Of a stretch of 64,000 bases of DNA, positions 42,420-50,794 are shown piece after piece (the first letter of the stretch is position 1; each line of letters begins with the position of its first letter). The stretch spans positions 4,712,001-4,776,000 of the forward strand of contig NZ_CP062941.1 of assembly GCF_015101885.1 (NCBI RefSeq), in the 5' to 3' direction. The notes under the pieces are model-generated. The model had not been told where the DNA came from, made no database searches, and saw only the letters and a list, made by a program, of their open reading frames with translations. Origin of the DNA: Massilia litorea. Its GTDB lineage: Bacteria > Pseudomonadota > Gammaproteobacteria > Burkholderiales > Burkholderiaceae_D. A program made the position numbers and the translations under genes.

Positions 42420-43088
42420 ATGTATTCGAAACTGACCAAATCCGCCATCGCCGCCACCGTCCTTGCCCTCGGCGTCAGCGGCTGTGCCGACATGAACGCC
42501 ACCCAGCGCGGCACCGCGACCGGCGCCGGCGCCGGCGCCGCCCTCGGTGCGCTGATCGGCGGCACCACCCACGGCGGCGGCGGCGGCCGTGCCGCCAAGG
42601 GCGCAGTGATCGGCGGCGCCGCCGGCGCGGTGATCGGCAATATCTGGTCCAAGCGCATGGAGCAGCAGAAGCAGGCAATGGAGCAGGCGACCCGCGGCAC
42701 CGGCGTGCAAGTGAGCCAGACCTCGGATAACCGCCTGAAACTGGACATCCCGAGCGATGTCTCCTTCGACACCGGCCGCTCCGACATCAAGCCGAACTTC
42801 CAGCCGGTGCTGGAACGCTTCGCCACCACCCTGAACGAGAACCCGGCCACCAACGTGGTCATCATCGGCCACACCGACAACACCGGCGGCCCGGGCGTCA
42901 ACCAGCCGCTGTCGGTCGACCGCGCCGCGCGCACCCGCGACTACCTGGCCGGCCGCGGCGTCAATCCAAGCCGCATCACGATCGAGGGCCGCGGCGAGCG
43001 CGAGCCGATTGCCAACAACAACGACAACGCCGGTCGCGCACGCAACCGCCGCGTCGAGATCTACGTCGCCGAACCAGGCCGCGGCTGA
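42420..43088 (+). CDS. Glycine-zipper/OmpA-domain lipoprotein (YiaD-like)
   Basis: A 222-residue lipoprotein (lipobox VSGC, Cys at about 22) with a glycine-zipper (about 35-72) and an OmpA C-terminal domain (about 100-218). Its peptidoglycan-binding signature is FDTGRSDIKPNFQPVLERFA, with GHTDNTGGPGVNQPLSVDRAARTRDYLAGRGV and NRRVEIYV in outline. This is the YiaD/PA-type arrangement. It ties the outer membrane to peptidoglycan. AGGAG precedes the ATG at 42420. A terminator follows at 43114-43145. Confidence 0.86.
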   Translation: MYSKLTKSAIAATVLALGVSGCADMNATQRGTATGAGAGAALGALIGGTTHGGGGGRAAKGAVIGGAAGAVIGNIWSKRMEQQKQAMEQATRGTGVQVSQTSDNRLKLDIPSDVSFDTGRSDIKPNFQPVLERFATTLNENPATNVVIIGHTDNTGGPGVNQPLSVDRAARTRDYLAGRGVNPSRITIEGRGEREPIANNNDNAGRARNRRVEIYVAEPGRG

Positions 43089-43113
43089 TCCGCACCCATC
43101 GGCAGTGACATGG

Positions 43114-43145
43114 AAGCCGCCCGGTGACGCCGGGCGGCTTTTTTT
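43114..43145 (+). terminator. Intrinsic terminator after the YiaD-like gene
   Basis: An 11-bp stem (43114-43124 with 43130-43140) followed by T runs, 26 bases after the stop. Confidence 0.85.
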
Positions 43146-43276
43146 ACGACGTCAAAACTGTCGTATTGCTGCAAACCCTGCAGCTGCACATCACGAACGA
43201 GGACTGAACGCAAGAACGAGAAGACAGGGCGGCGGGATAGTGTTGCTTCGTTACGGCAACATTTACTCTCACCTTC

Positions 43277-43738
43277 ATGCCCGACACCTGCGCTCCGTCC
43301 TTGCCTGACAGCGGCCACGAACCGCCTGCCCTCTGGCGTCCCTCCGCGGTCGCGCTCTGGAGCCTGTTCTTCACGCCCGTGTTCGGGTCCTGGCTGCTGA
43401 TGCACAACTGGCGCGTGCTGGGACAGGCACATGCGGCCAGGGGCGCCCGCCGCTGGCTGCTCGCCAGCCTGGCCGTGCTGGCGCTGGAACTGCTGGCGGG
43501 CGCGATTACCGAGCGCGTCAACGGCAATGCGCCGTTTGCGCAGTGGCTGGCCCTGGCCTGGCTCGGCCTGTGGCTGCTGGGCGCGGCGGCGCCGCAGTGG
43601 CGCCTGGTGCGCCGCCGCTTCGGCCGGCGCTATGCGCGGCGCGGCTGGAACGGCGCACTGGGCGTGGCGGTGGCCTGGGGCCTCGTTTGCTGGGGCGCGG
43701 GCGCAACATTGACCGGCTTGCTGCTGGCGTTCACTTAA
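43277..43738 (+). CDS. Hypothetical membrane protein
   Basis: A 153-residue protein with four predicted hydrophobic segments (about 25-45, 60-80, 90-110, 130-152) and a Arg-rich cytosolic loop (RLVRRRFGRRYARRG). There is no known domain. The ATG follows a weak site. The next gene on the same strand starts about 148 bases later with its own upstream palindrome. It could be part of the same envelope set but there is no direct evidence. Confidence 0.6.
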   Translation: MPDTCAPSLPDSGHEPPALWRPSAVALWSLFFTPVFGSWLLMHNWRVLGQAHAARGARRWLLASLAVLALELLAGAITERVNGNAPFAQWLALAWLGLWLLGAAAPQWRLVRRRFGRRYARRGWNGALGVAVAWGLVCWGAGATLTGLLLAFT

Positions 43739-43816
43739 GCCTGTCTGGCAATTACCCCTACACGTACGGCCAATCGTTCTCTCATCAAGCACAGGCGTCC
43801 CTCATCGACCGAATCT

Positions 43817-43830
43817 GTACGCTGCCGTAC
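43817..43830. promoter_or_regulatory. GTNCG-N4-CGNAC palindrome (site I)
   Basis: GTACG CTGC CGTAC, 55 bases before the start at 43886. It lacks the CGCAC arm but keeps the fixed positions of the pattern. Confidence 0.45.
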
Positions 43831-43885
43831 CAAGCTCGGGCGGCCTCAACGCGTACACTATCGTCCATGAGGAAACGGATTTTGT

Positions 43886-46042
43886 ATGCTTGACATTCTT
43901 GAACGCATCGACCCGCACAGCGACAGCACCGACCTGCTGATCGAGCTGGTCGACTGCCTGCGGCCGCGCCGGCGTCATCGCGGCCACGCGAGCGCAGCGG
44001 TGCGCACGCTGACGCAGCTGCTGAGGGGGAACCCGGCGCAGGCCTGGGCGCTGCGCAGCTATATCGTCACCCTGCTGGAAAAACGCCGCCACACCAGCCT
44101 GTACAGCGACATCGGCATCCTCTCGAACGACGGCTTCTTCACCGAGCTGAAGCGCCGCATTGCCTGGCGCCTGCTGCCGCCCGCGCTCGACGACCTCTAC
44201 CTGTCCGATGCGCTCGACCAGGTGCTGTATGCGGAAGAGGATTACTACTGGATCCGCTCGGTGCCGGACGCCGACTGGCTGGCCCTGTTCGACGTCGTGG
44301 CCGAGGCGCGGCCGCCGCTGGACGCCGCGCCCGACCGCGCGCGCCTGGTCACGACCATGGGCATGCTCGACGCCATCCGCACCCTGTCCTGCCGCGTCTG
44401 CGCGCTGGGCCTGGAGCCGCGCCTGGTGCACAGCTACAGCGAGATCGAGGATTTCGATTCGCCCTTCCTGATGCAGAACATCGAGGTCAACCACTACCTC
44501 GACGAATACGGGCGCTTCCTGGAAGGAGCCATTCCCCGCCCCGACGATCCGCGCCACCTGCTCGTGATGCTCGACCAGTGCGACGAGGTCGTCGCCAAGA
44601 TCCGCCGCAATTCGCTCTCCTTCGGCACCAGCGTGGCGCTGACCTATGTGCTGGTCGCCATTACGCAGAGTATCGAGCGGCTGCGCAAACTGCTGTTCCT
44701 GGTCGACGTCAGCGAAGCGAGCGGGGAAAGCGCGACCGCCTTGCTGGCGGCCCCGGAACAGGAAGCCGCGCGGGAAGCCGAAAGGGATGCCGAAAGCGCA
44801 CCCTGCGCCAGCCGGGAGCTCGTGACCATGCCGCAGCCGGCAGGACCGCGCCCGGTCACGCCCCGGCGTGCGGCGGCGCTGGCACTGGCCCAGGAACTGG
44901 TCGAGGGCCACAACACCAAATACCGGGTGCGCGGCCTGTTCCGCGACAATATCCACCTGCTGGCCCGCAACGTCACGGAAAACGCCAGCCGTACCGGCGA
45001 GCACTACATCGCCGAGAGCCGGTCCCAGCTGCGCGACATGTTCAAGGCCGCGGCCGGCGCCGGCCTCATCGTCGGCTTCATGGCGACCTTCAAGATCCTG
45101 CTGTCGTATTTGCGTGCCGCGCCCCTGGTCGAGGCCTTCCTGTTCAGCATGAACTATTCGCTCGGCTTCATGCTCGTGCACATGCTGCACTGGACCATCG
45201 CCACCAAGCAGCCGGCCATGACGGCCCAGCGCATCGCCGCCGGCCTGCACAGCCGGGACGGGCGCAGCATCGATTTCGACAGCATGGCCGAGCTCGTGAA
45301 CAAGGTATTCAGGACCCAGATCGTCTCGGTGCTGGGCAACGTCGTGGTCGCCTTCCCGACCGCGCTGGTGATCGCGATCGCCTACCAGCAGATGATGGGC
45401 CACCACCTGGTGACGCCGGAAAAAGCCATGCACCTGCTACACGACATCGACCCGATTCATACGCCGGCCCTGTTCTATGCGGCGATTGCCGGGGTCTGGC
45501 TGTTCGTGGCCGGGCTGATCTCGGGCTACTACGACAACAAGGCGCTCTACACCCGCATGGGCCAGCGCGTGCGCCAGCTGCGCTGGCTCGGCAGCCTGAT
45601 CGGCATCGAGCGGCGTGACCGCGTGTCGCGCTATGTCGAGAACAATCTCGGCGGCCTGATGGGTAACTTCTACTTCGGTATCCTGCTCGGCACCACCGGC
45701 ACCGTCGGCTACCTGCTCGGCCTGCCGCTCGATATCCGCCACGTGACCTTCTCCACCGCGAACTTTGCCACCGCCCTGGTCGGCCTCGATTACCGGATGA
45801 GCTGGGAGATGGCCGCCAACGCCACGCTCGGCGTGGCGCTGATCGGCGCCGTCAATTTGCTGGTGAGTTTCAGCCTGGCCCTGTGGGTGGCGCTACGCGC
45901 CCGCAAGATCCAGTTCAAGCGCAGCGTCATGCTGCTGCGCGCACTCGGCCGGCGCTTCGTGCAGGCGCCGCTCGACTTCTTCATCGGGCCAAGGGACGTC
46001 GAAGTGATCGACATTCCGGTCTTCACGAAAGAAAACAAATGA
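43886..46042 (+). CDS. 'Site-specific recombinase' family membrane protein (Gcr-like)
   Basis: A 718-residue protein of the family historically called site-specific recombinase (Gcr, Pfam SpecificRecomb). The N-terminal half (1-350) is helical and soluble. The second half contains about six membrane segments (about 390-710, e.g. AAAGAGLIVGFMATFKILLSYLR in outline). No recombinase catalytic motif of the tyrosine or serine kind is visible, and the membrane topology argues against DNA recombination. A plausible role is in membrane biogenesis. The stop overlaps the phospholipase D gene start (ATGA). A GTNCG-type palindrome is in its promoter region. Confidence 0.83.
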   Translation: MLDILERIDPHSDSTDLLIELVDCLRPRRRHRGHASAAVRTLTQLLRGNPAQAWALRSYIVTLLEKRRHTSLYSDIGILSNDGFFTELKRRIAWRLLPPALDDLYLSDALDQVLYAEEDYYWIRSVPDADWLALFDVVAEARPPLDAAPDRARLVTTMGMLDAIRTLSCRVCALGLEPRLVHSYSEIEDFDSPFLMQNIEVNHYLDEYGRFLEGAIPRPDDPRHLLVMLDQCDEVVAKIRRNSLSFGTSVALTYVLVAITQSIERLRKLLFLVDVSEASGESATALLAAPEQEAAREAERDAESAPCASRELVTMPQPAGPRPVTPRRAAALALAQELVEGHNTKYRVRGLFRDNIHLLARNVTENASRTGEHYIAESRSQLRDMFKAAAGAGLIVGFMATFKILLSYLRAAPLVEAFLFSMNYSLGFMLVHMLHWTIATKQPAMTAQRIAAGLHSRDGRSIDFDSMAELVNKVFRTQIVSVLGNVVVAFPTALVIAIAYQQMMGHHLVTPEKAMHLLHDIDPIHTPALFYAAIAGVWLFVAGLISGYYDNKALYTRMGQRVRQLRWLGSLIGIERRDRVSRYVENNLGGLMGNFYFGILLGTTGTVGYLLGLPLDIRHVTFSTANFATALVGLDYRMSWEMAANATLGVALIGAVNLLVSFSLALWVALRARKIQFKRSVMLLRALGRRFVQAPLDFFIGPRDVEVIDIPVFTKENK

Positions 46043-47427
46043 ACAAACAACGGATCACACGGTGGTTGGCCTTCCTGCTCCTGGTCGGCGTGATGGCGTC
46101 CTGCCGCACCCTGCCCGACGCGGACAAGCTGCCCGATACGCCGCAGAAGGCGAACCCGACGGTGGAGACGGCGAAGGGCACCCTCCAGAAAGCACAGGCA
46201 TCGCAGCTGCTGCAGCGGCGCTGGGCGAACGCGACGGGCGACCTGAAGCAGCTGGCGGTGCTGGAGGAACAGGCCACGGGCCTGCCGCTGATCGCCGGCA
46301 ACCGCGTGCAGCTGCTGTTCGACGGCCCGGCCACGATGCGCGAGATGATGGCGGCCGTTCGCGCCGCGACCACATCGGTCAACCTGGAAACCTATATCTT
46401 CGACCAGGACCCGATCGGCCTGCAGTTCGCCGAACTGCTGATGGAAAAGCAGCGCCAGGGCGTGACCGTCAACATCATGTACGACAGCGTCGGCACCCTC
46501 GGCACGCCGCAGGAATTTTTCGACCGCATGAAAGCGGCCGGCATCCACATGATCGCCTTCAATCCCGTCAATCCGGCCAAGGCCCGGGGCAACTGGTCGA
46601 TCAACAACCGCGACCACCGCAAGCTGATGGTCGTCGACGGCAGCATCGCGTTCACGGGCGGCATCAACATCAGCAGCGACTACGCCAACAGCTCGCTGTT
46701 CCGCTCGCGCAGGAAACCGGCTAACGTCGACAAGAGCAAGGTCGGCTGGCGCGACACCCACGTCAAGATCGAAGGGCCGGCGGTGGCGACGCTGCAATGG
46801 GCCTTCGTGAACAACTGGGTGCGCCAGGAAGGCGGCGAACTGGCGGCGCGCGATTACTTCCCGCGCCTGGCGCCCGTCGGCGACAAGTTCGTGCGCGTGC
46901 TGGCCACCGATCCGGGCAGCAATTCGGAGATCTACAAATCGCTGATGGTGGCGATCAACGAGGCGAAAAAATCGGTCCACATCACCTCGGCCTATTTCGT
47001 GCCCGACCAGCAGGTGGTCGACGCGCTGATCGCTGCCGCGAAGCGCGGGGTCGACGTGAAACTGGTGCTGCCGGGCGTGTCCGACCACGGCCTGGTGATG
47101 TATGCCGGCCAGGGCTTCTTCGAACAATTGCTCGCGGGCGGAGTCAAAATATTCCAGCTGCAGGTCGCGGTATTGCACGCCAAGACGGCGGTGATCGACG
47201 AGGCCTGGTCGACGATCGGCTCGGCCAACATCGACCGCCGCAGCTTCATCCACAACTACGAACTCAACGTCGTCGTCATCGACCCGGCCTTCGGACGCGA
47301 CATGGAAAGCGCCTTCAATGAGGACCTGCGCGACTCGAAGGAAATCACCCTCGACAAATGGCGCGACCGGCCCTGGGCGGACCGCATCAAGGAATGGGCG
47401 GCGCGCCTGACCGAATACTGGATTTGA
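46039..47427 (+). CDS. Phospholipase D/cardiolipin synthase-like protein
   Basis: A 462-residue protein with an N-terminal signal (about 1-25, Cys in ASCRT might be lipidated). It has two HKD motifs: HRKLMVVDGSIAFTGG (first, about 194-209) and HAKTAVIDEAWSTIGSANID (second, about 382-401), each H-x-K-x4-D. This is the ClsA/ClsB-type active site. It probably makes or remodels cardiolipin at the membrane, but short-chain PLD or nuclease activity cannot be excluded. It is coupled to the upstream membrane gene by an ATGA overlap. A strong terminator follows. Confidence 0.85.
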   Translation: MNKQRITRWLAFLLLVGVMASCRTLPDADKLPDTPQKANPTVETAKGTLQKAQASQLLQRRWANATGDLKQLAVLEEQATGLPLIAGNRVQLLFDGPATMREMMAAVRAATTSVNLETYIFDQDPIGLQFAELLMEKQRQGVTVNIMYDSVGTLGTPQEFFDRMKAAGIHMIAFNPVNPAKARGNWSINNRDHRKLMVVDGSIAFTGGINISSDYANSSLFRSRRKPANVDKSKVGWRDTHVKIEGPAVATLQWAFVNNWVRQEGGELAARDYFPRLAPVGDKFVRVLATDPGSNSEIYKSLMVAINEAKKSVHITSAYFVPDQQVVDALIAAAKRGVDVKLVLPGVSDHGLVMYAGQGFFEQLLAGGVKIFQLQVAVLHAKTAVIDEAWSTIGSANIDRRSFIHNYELNVVVIDPAFGRDMESAFNEDLRDSKEITLDKWRDRPWADRIKEWAARLTEYWI

Positions 47428-47435
47428 TGTCCTGG

Positions 47436-47465
47436 AAGGCCGGCTGCATGCCGGCCTTTTTTTTT
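47436..47465. terminator. Intrinsic terminator between convergent genes
   Basis: A 9-bp stem (47436-47444 with 47450-47458) followed by TTTTTTTTT. The T-run reaches the stop codon of the minus-strand gene at 47464. Confidence 0.8.
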
Positions 47466-48300
47466 ATAAACCGGCCGCCAGCATGCCCTCGGACGCCGGC
47501 GCCCAGACATTCCCGCTGCGCAGGAATTTCTCGGTAACGATGACGCGGAAGGTATTCGTCAGCATGTCCCAGCCGTAGCGGTCGACTTCGACCCGCTCGT
47601 GCTCGACGCGCAGCAGGTTGAAGGAATTGACTTCCCCCCTGCCCCGCGTCGAGGTCGCCGTGCCGGCCTGCACCACCAGGGCCGCATAGGCGTCGATCTG
47701 GTAGCGCGACGCGGTGCTGGCCGCATGGCTCACGTGCATGTGGCCGGCCAGCAGCACGTCGACGCCGCACTCCGCGAACACTTCCATCGCCATCGGCGCG
47801 CGGTCGACCAGGTCTTCTTCCTCGAAGGTCGTCGGCAGGTCGAAGGGGTGATGGGTGACGACGATGCGCGTGATCTTCGGATCGAGCCCGGCCAATTGCT
47901 CGCGGATTTTGGCGACCTGTTCCTTGTTCACGCGGCCGTCCTTGATCGTCAGCGAGCGCGCCGTGTTCACGCCCACCACCGCGATCTCCTCGTCGACATA
48001 GATCGGATCGAGGTCGTCGGTGATGTAGCGCTTGTAGCGGTCGAGCGGTTTGACGAAGCGCCGGAACACGTTGTACAGGGAGATGTCGTGGTTGCCCGGC
48101 ACCACGATCTGCGGCCCCGGCAAGGTATCGAGGAAGGCCCTGGCCTCTTCGAACTGCTCGCTGCGGGCGCGCTGGGTCAGGTCGCCCGAGATCACGACAA
48201 CGCTCGGTGCGATCGAATGGATCAGGTCGCGCAGCGGCCCCAGCAGGGCCTGGTCGACGCGGCCGAAATGCAGGTCGGACAGGTGGATAATGGTTCGCAT
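47464..48300 (-). CDS. Calcineurin-like metallophosphoesterase (CpdA-type)
   Basis: A 278-residue protein. The metal-ligand motifs of the calcineurin-like phosphoesterases are all visible: DLHF (residues 9-12), SGDLTQRA (about 38-45), GNHD (about 72-75), VTHHPF (about 150-155) and AGHMHVSH (about 189-196). The arrangement is like CpdA and other cyclic-nucleotide phosphodiesterases, but the substrate is not fixed. It is co-directional with the PAP2 gene 13 bases upstream. Confidence 0.88.
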   Translation of the reverse strand: MRTIIHLSDLHFGRVDQALLGPLRDLIHSIAPSVVVISGDLTQRARSEQFEEARAFLDTLPGPQIVVPGNHDISLYNVFRRFVKPLDRYKRYITDDLDPIYVDEEIAVVGVNTARSLTIKDGRVNKEQVAKIREQLAGLDPKITRIVVTHHPFDLPTTFEEEDLVDRAPMAMEVFAECGVDVLLAGHMHVSHAASTASRYQIDAYAALVVQAGTATSTRGRGEVNSFNLLRVEHERVEVDRYGWDMLTNTFRVIVTEKFLRSGNVWAPASEGMLAAGL

Positions 48301-48313
48301 CGGTATTCCTCGG

Positions 48314-49048
48314 TCATGAATAGTCGGATCGTCGTGCGCGCGCGGCCTGGCGCCGGCGCAGCGTCGCCACGCCGGTGACGCAGATCGCCAGCCAGGCGCA
48401 GCCTTCGAGCATGGCCGCCAGCACGTCGGTCAGGTAATGGGCGCCCAGGTAGAGGCGCGAGCCGGCTACCAGCAGCACCATGATGCAGGCGGCAAGCACG
48501 ATCGCGGCGCGCGCCTGCCAGCTGCGGGCGTGGCGCACCAGGTAGCAGGCCAGCACGCCGTAGAGCACGGTCGCCGTCATCGTGTGGCCGCTCGGGAAAC
48601 TATAGGTCGTCAAGCTCAGGATCGGCGCGTCGAAATGCGGACGCGCGCGCACGAAGGTGTGCTTCAGCGCCACGTTCAGCAGCATCCCGCCCGGCACCGC
48701 GCTGACCAGGGTCAGCATCCAGTGGCGCGCACCGCGCCGCGCCAGCCACCAGCCGGCAAGCGCCGTCAGGCCGAGGGCGCCGGGCGTGCTGTGCAGTTGG
48801 GTGATCCCGAACAGGAAGCTGCGCAGGAAGCTGCTGTCGTTCGCGTGCTGGTGCAGCCAGTTCGCCAGGCGCAGGTCCAGCAAGGTAATTGGCGCCCCTG
48901 TCAAGACCTCCTCCGCGATGCGCGCGAAGCCGGCCATCGCCAGCAGCAGCACCAGCACGCCAAGCGTCAGGTGCAGGCCGAACTGCTCCTGCGGCGAAAA
49001 GCGGGCGACTGTAAAACGGTGCAGGCGGGTCGTCAGGGAATCTTTCAT
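48314..49048 (-). CDS. PAP2-family phosphatase
   Basis: A 244-residue polytopic membrane protein with about five to six helices. The acid phosphatase signature is complete: KHTFVRARP (K-x6-R-P), PSGH (about 152-155) and SRLYLGAHYLTD (S-R-x5-H-x3-D). The active site probably faces the periplasm, where the enzyme could dephosphorylate phosphatidate or undecaprenyl pyrophosphate. The ATG at 49048 (MKDSLT) was chosen over an upstream TTG at 49069. Two LexA-like boxes lie within 44-82 bases upstream. Confidence 0.85.
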   Translation of the reverse strand: MKDSLTTRLHRFTVARFSPQEQFGLHLTLGVLVLLLAMAGFARIAEEVLTGAPITLLDLRLANWLHQHANDSSFLRSFLFGITQLHSTPGALGLTALAGWWLARRGARHWMLTLVSAVPGGMLLNVALKHTFVRARPHFDAPILSLTTYSFPSGHTMTATVLYGVLACYLVRHARSWQARAAIVLAACIMVLLVAGSRLYLGAHYLTDVLAAMLEGCAWLAICVTGVATLRRRQAARARRSDYS

Positions 49049-49091
49049 CAAGCAGGGCAGCAATGGCAAAAAAACTACAGTTGAAAATTTT

Positions 49092-49111
49092 TACTGTTGT
49101 TATGTACAGTA
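49092..49111. promoter_or_regulatory. LexA-like SOS box 1
   Basis: TACTGT and ACAGTA arms with 8 bases between them (CTGT-N8-ACAG core). It matches the outer six bases of the E. coli LexA consensus on both sides, with a T/G-rich centre. Confidence 0.6.
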
Positions 49112-49130
49112 CCTGTGGATTTATACAGTA
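49111..49130. promoter_or_regulatory. LexA-like SOS box 2
   Basis: CTGT-N8-ACAG again (CTGT at 49113-49116, ACAG at 49125-49128), directly after box 1 with one shared base. The centre is A/T-rich (GGATTTAT). Tandem boxes are found before tightly repressed SOS genes in enterobacteria. Confidence 0.55.
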
Positions 49131-49183
49131 GTTGTGCTATCCTGTTTTCACTGACCAACATAATTCAAACAAGGGAAACGTCA

Positions 49184-49396
49184 ATGACCACTCTGAACAA
49201 CTCTTTCGGCCTGGAATACGCTCCTGCACCTTTTCTTATGCGCATCGGACGCCGCGAAATTCTGATCACCCGTGACTTCCGCAAACGCTTCTACCCGATC
49301 AACCCGATCATGGAATGCGATACCGGCGTCGAGCCTGGCCACGTCGAAGTGCTGCTGTTCGGCCGCTGGCTCCTGATCCTCTCCAAAGCGCACTGA
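49184..49396 (+). CDS. Small conserved-looking protein, candidate SOS-controlled
   Basis: A 70-residue soluble protein with no signal peptide. It is rich in aromatic and basic residues (IGRREILITRDFRKRFYPINP) and ends with a hydrophobic stretch (VEVLLFGRWLLILSKAH). No domain is recognised. The ATG at 49184 follows an AAGGGAAACG site; the upstream in-frame codons are not conserved in character. Two LexA-like boxes are 54-92 bases before the ATG. Real expression is likely given the site and promoter region, but the function is unknown. Confidence 0.65.
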   Translation: MTTLNNSFGLEYAPAPFLMRIGRREILITRDFRKRFYPINPIMECDTGVEPGHVEVLLFGRWLLILSKAH

Positions 49397-49447
49397 TAGG
49401 ACCTCGAGAAACCTACTGCGCGTCGGATTGCCGGCCTGCGATGCTCG

Positions 49448-49463
49448 CTGTACATTCGTACAG
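49448..49463. promoter_or_regulatory. Further CTGT-N8-ACAG palindrome
   Basis: CTGT ACATTCGT ACAG, the inner bases also palindromic (CTGTAC/GTACAG). It lies in the 253-base region between the small gene at 49184 and the sulfate-binding protein gene at 49650, about 187 bases before the latter. It could be a third SOS-like site, or the operator of another regulator. Confidence 0.35.
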
Positions 49464-49649
49464 CTGCGCTTCTTAGCCAGCACTCCTTCCGCTCGCTACG
49501 GTTTCTCAAGGCCCCGTTACGTTCCAGGCCTGCAAAGGCCATTCCAAGCACTAAAAATCGCATAACCATAGCTGAAATCATTCGTTTTCTTCGGATGGGT
49601 GGAGCCCTACCCTAGCGGTAACCCAACACCACTCATCCGGAAGAAACGC

Positions 49650-50672
49650 ATGTTCAAGAAAATCGCCCGTTCGCTGGTAGCCGCCGCGCTGCTGGCCCAG
49701 TCCGCCGCATTTGCTCCCCTTGCCCTTGCAGCCGATGTTTCGCTGCTGAACGTCTCGTACGACCCGACGCGGGAGCTGTACCAGGATTACGACGCCGCCT
49801 TTGCCAGGTACTGGAAAACCAAAACCGGCGACAACGTCACGGTGAAGCAGTCGCATGGCGGCTCGGGCAAGCAGGCCCGCGCGGTAATCGACGGCCTCTC
49901 GGCCGACGTTGTCACCTTGGCACTGGCTTACGACATCGATGCTATCAGTGAACGCGGCCTTATCGCGCACAACTGGCAGGATCGCCTGAAGTACCGCAGC
50001 GCGCCTTACACCTCGACCATCGTGTTCCTGGTGCGTAAAGGCAATCCGAAAGGCATCAAGGACTGGGGCGACCTCGTGAAACCGGGCGTCTCGGTGATCA
50101 CGCCGAATCCGAAGACCTCGGGCGGCGCCCGCTGGAACCATCTCGCGGCCTGGGGCTATGCACTGCGCCAGCCGGGCGGCAGCGAGGCCACCGCGCGCGA
50201 GTTCATCAACAAGCTGTACAAGAACGTGCCGGTGCTCGATTCGGGCGCACGCGGCGCTACCACCACCTTCGTCGAACGCGGCATCGGCGACGTGCTGCTG
50301 GCCTGGGAAAACGAAGCGCTGCTGGCGCTGCGCGAACTCGGTCCCGGCAAGTTCGAGATCGTGGCGCCGTCGGTGAGTATCCTGGCCGAGCCGCCTGTCG
50401 CCGTCGTTGACAAGAACGCGGAGAAGCGGGGTACCAGCAAGGTGGCCCAGGCTTACCTCGAATACCTGTACAGCGACGAAGGCCAGGACATCATCGCCAA
50501 GAACTACTACCGCCCGGCGGTCGAGAAGTTCTCGCGCAAGTATGCCTCGCAGTTCCCGAGCATCAAGCTGTTCACGCTCGACCAGGTCGCCGGCAACTGG
50601 ACCACTGCCCAGAAGACCCACTTCGCCGATGGCGGCGTCTTCGACCAGGTTTACCAGCCGGGCAAAAAATAA
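49650..50672 (+). CDS. Sulfate/thiosulfate ABC transporter substrate-binding protein
   Basis: A 340-residue periplasmic protein (signal peptide ends near ALAAD, residue about 27). It has the Sbp/CysP pattern: [51 protein letters not shown] and [14 protein letters not shown]. It binds sulfate (or a similar oxyanion) in the periplasm. No CysTWA genes are beside it, so it is an orphan binding protein here. The ATG at 49650 with a GGAAG site was preferred over 49599. A bromine-like or molybdate ligand cannot be excluded. Confidence 0.9.
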   Translation: MFKKIARSLVAAALLAQSAAFAPLALAADVSLLNVSYDPTRELYQDYDAAFARYWKTKTGDNVTVKQSHGGSGKQARAVIDGLSADVVTLALAYDIDAISERGLIAHNWQDRLKYRSAPYTSTIVFLVRKGNPKGIKDWGDLVKPGVSVITPNPKTSGGARWNHLAAWGYALRQPGGSEATAREFINKLYKNVPVLDSGARGATTTFVERGIGDVLLAWENEALLALRELGPGKFEIVAPSVSILAEPPVAVVDKNAEKRGTSKVAQAYLEYLYSDEGQDIIAKNYYRPAVEKFSRKYASQFPSIKLFTLDQVAGNWTTAQKTHFADGGVFDQVYQPGKK

Positions 50673-50794
50673 CTTGAAATACAGGGCATGGCCACGACTG
50701 TGTTGATTTGATATTCGTGGCCTGCCCGCCCAGGCGCCGTCCAGGCGCCCGATGCGGCAGTCCTTCCCGTACCACCCCAGGAAAGGAAGCCGAC

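Noticed and set aside
49076..49097. ACAGT/ACTGT inverted arms just before LexA box 1
   Set aside because: The spacing does not fit CTGT-N8-ACAG; it may be incidental A/T-rich sequence.
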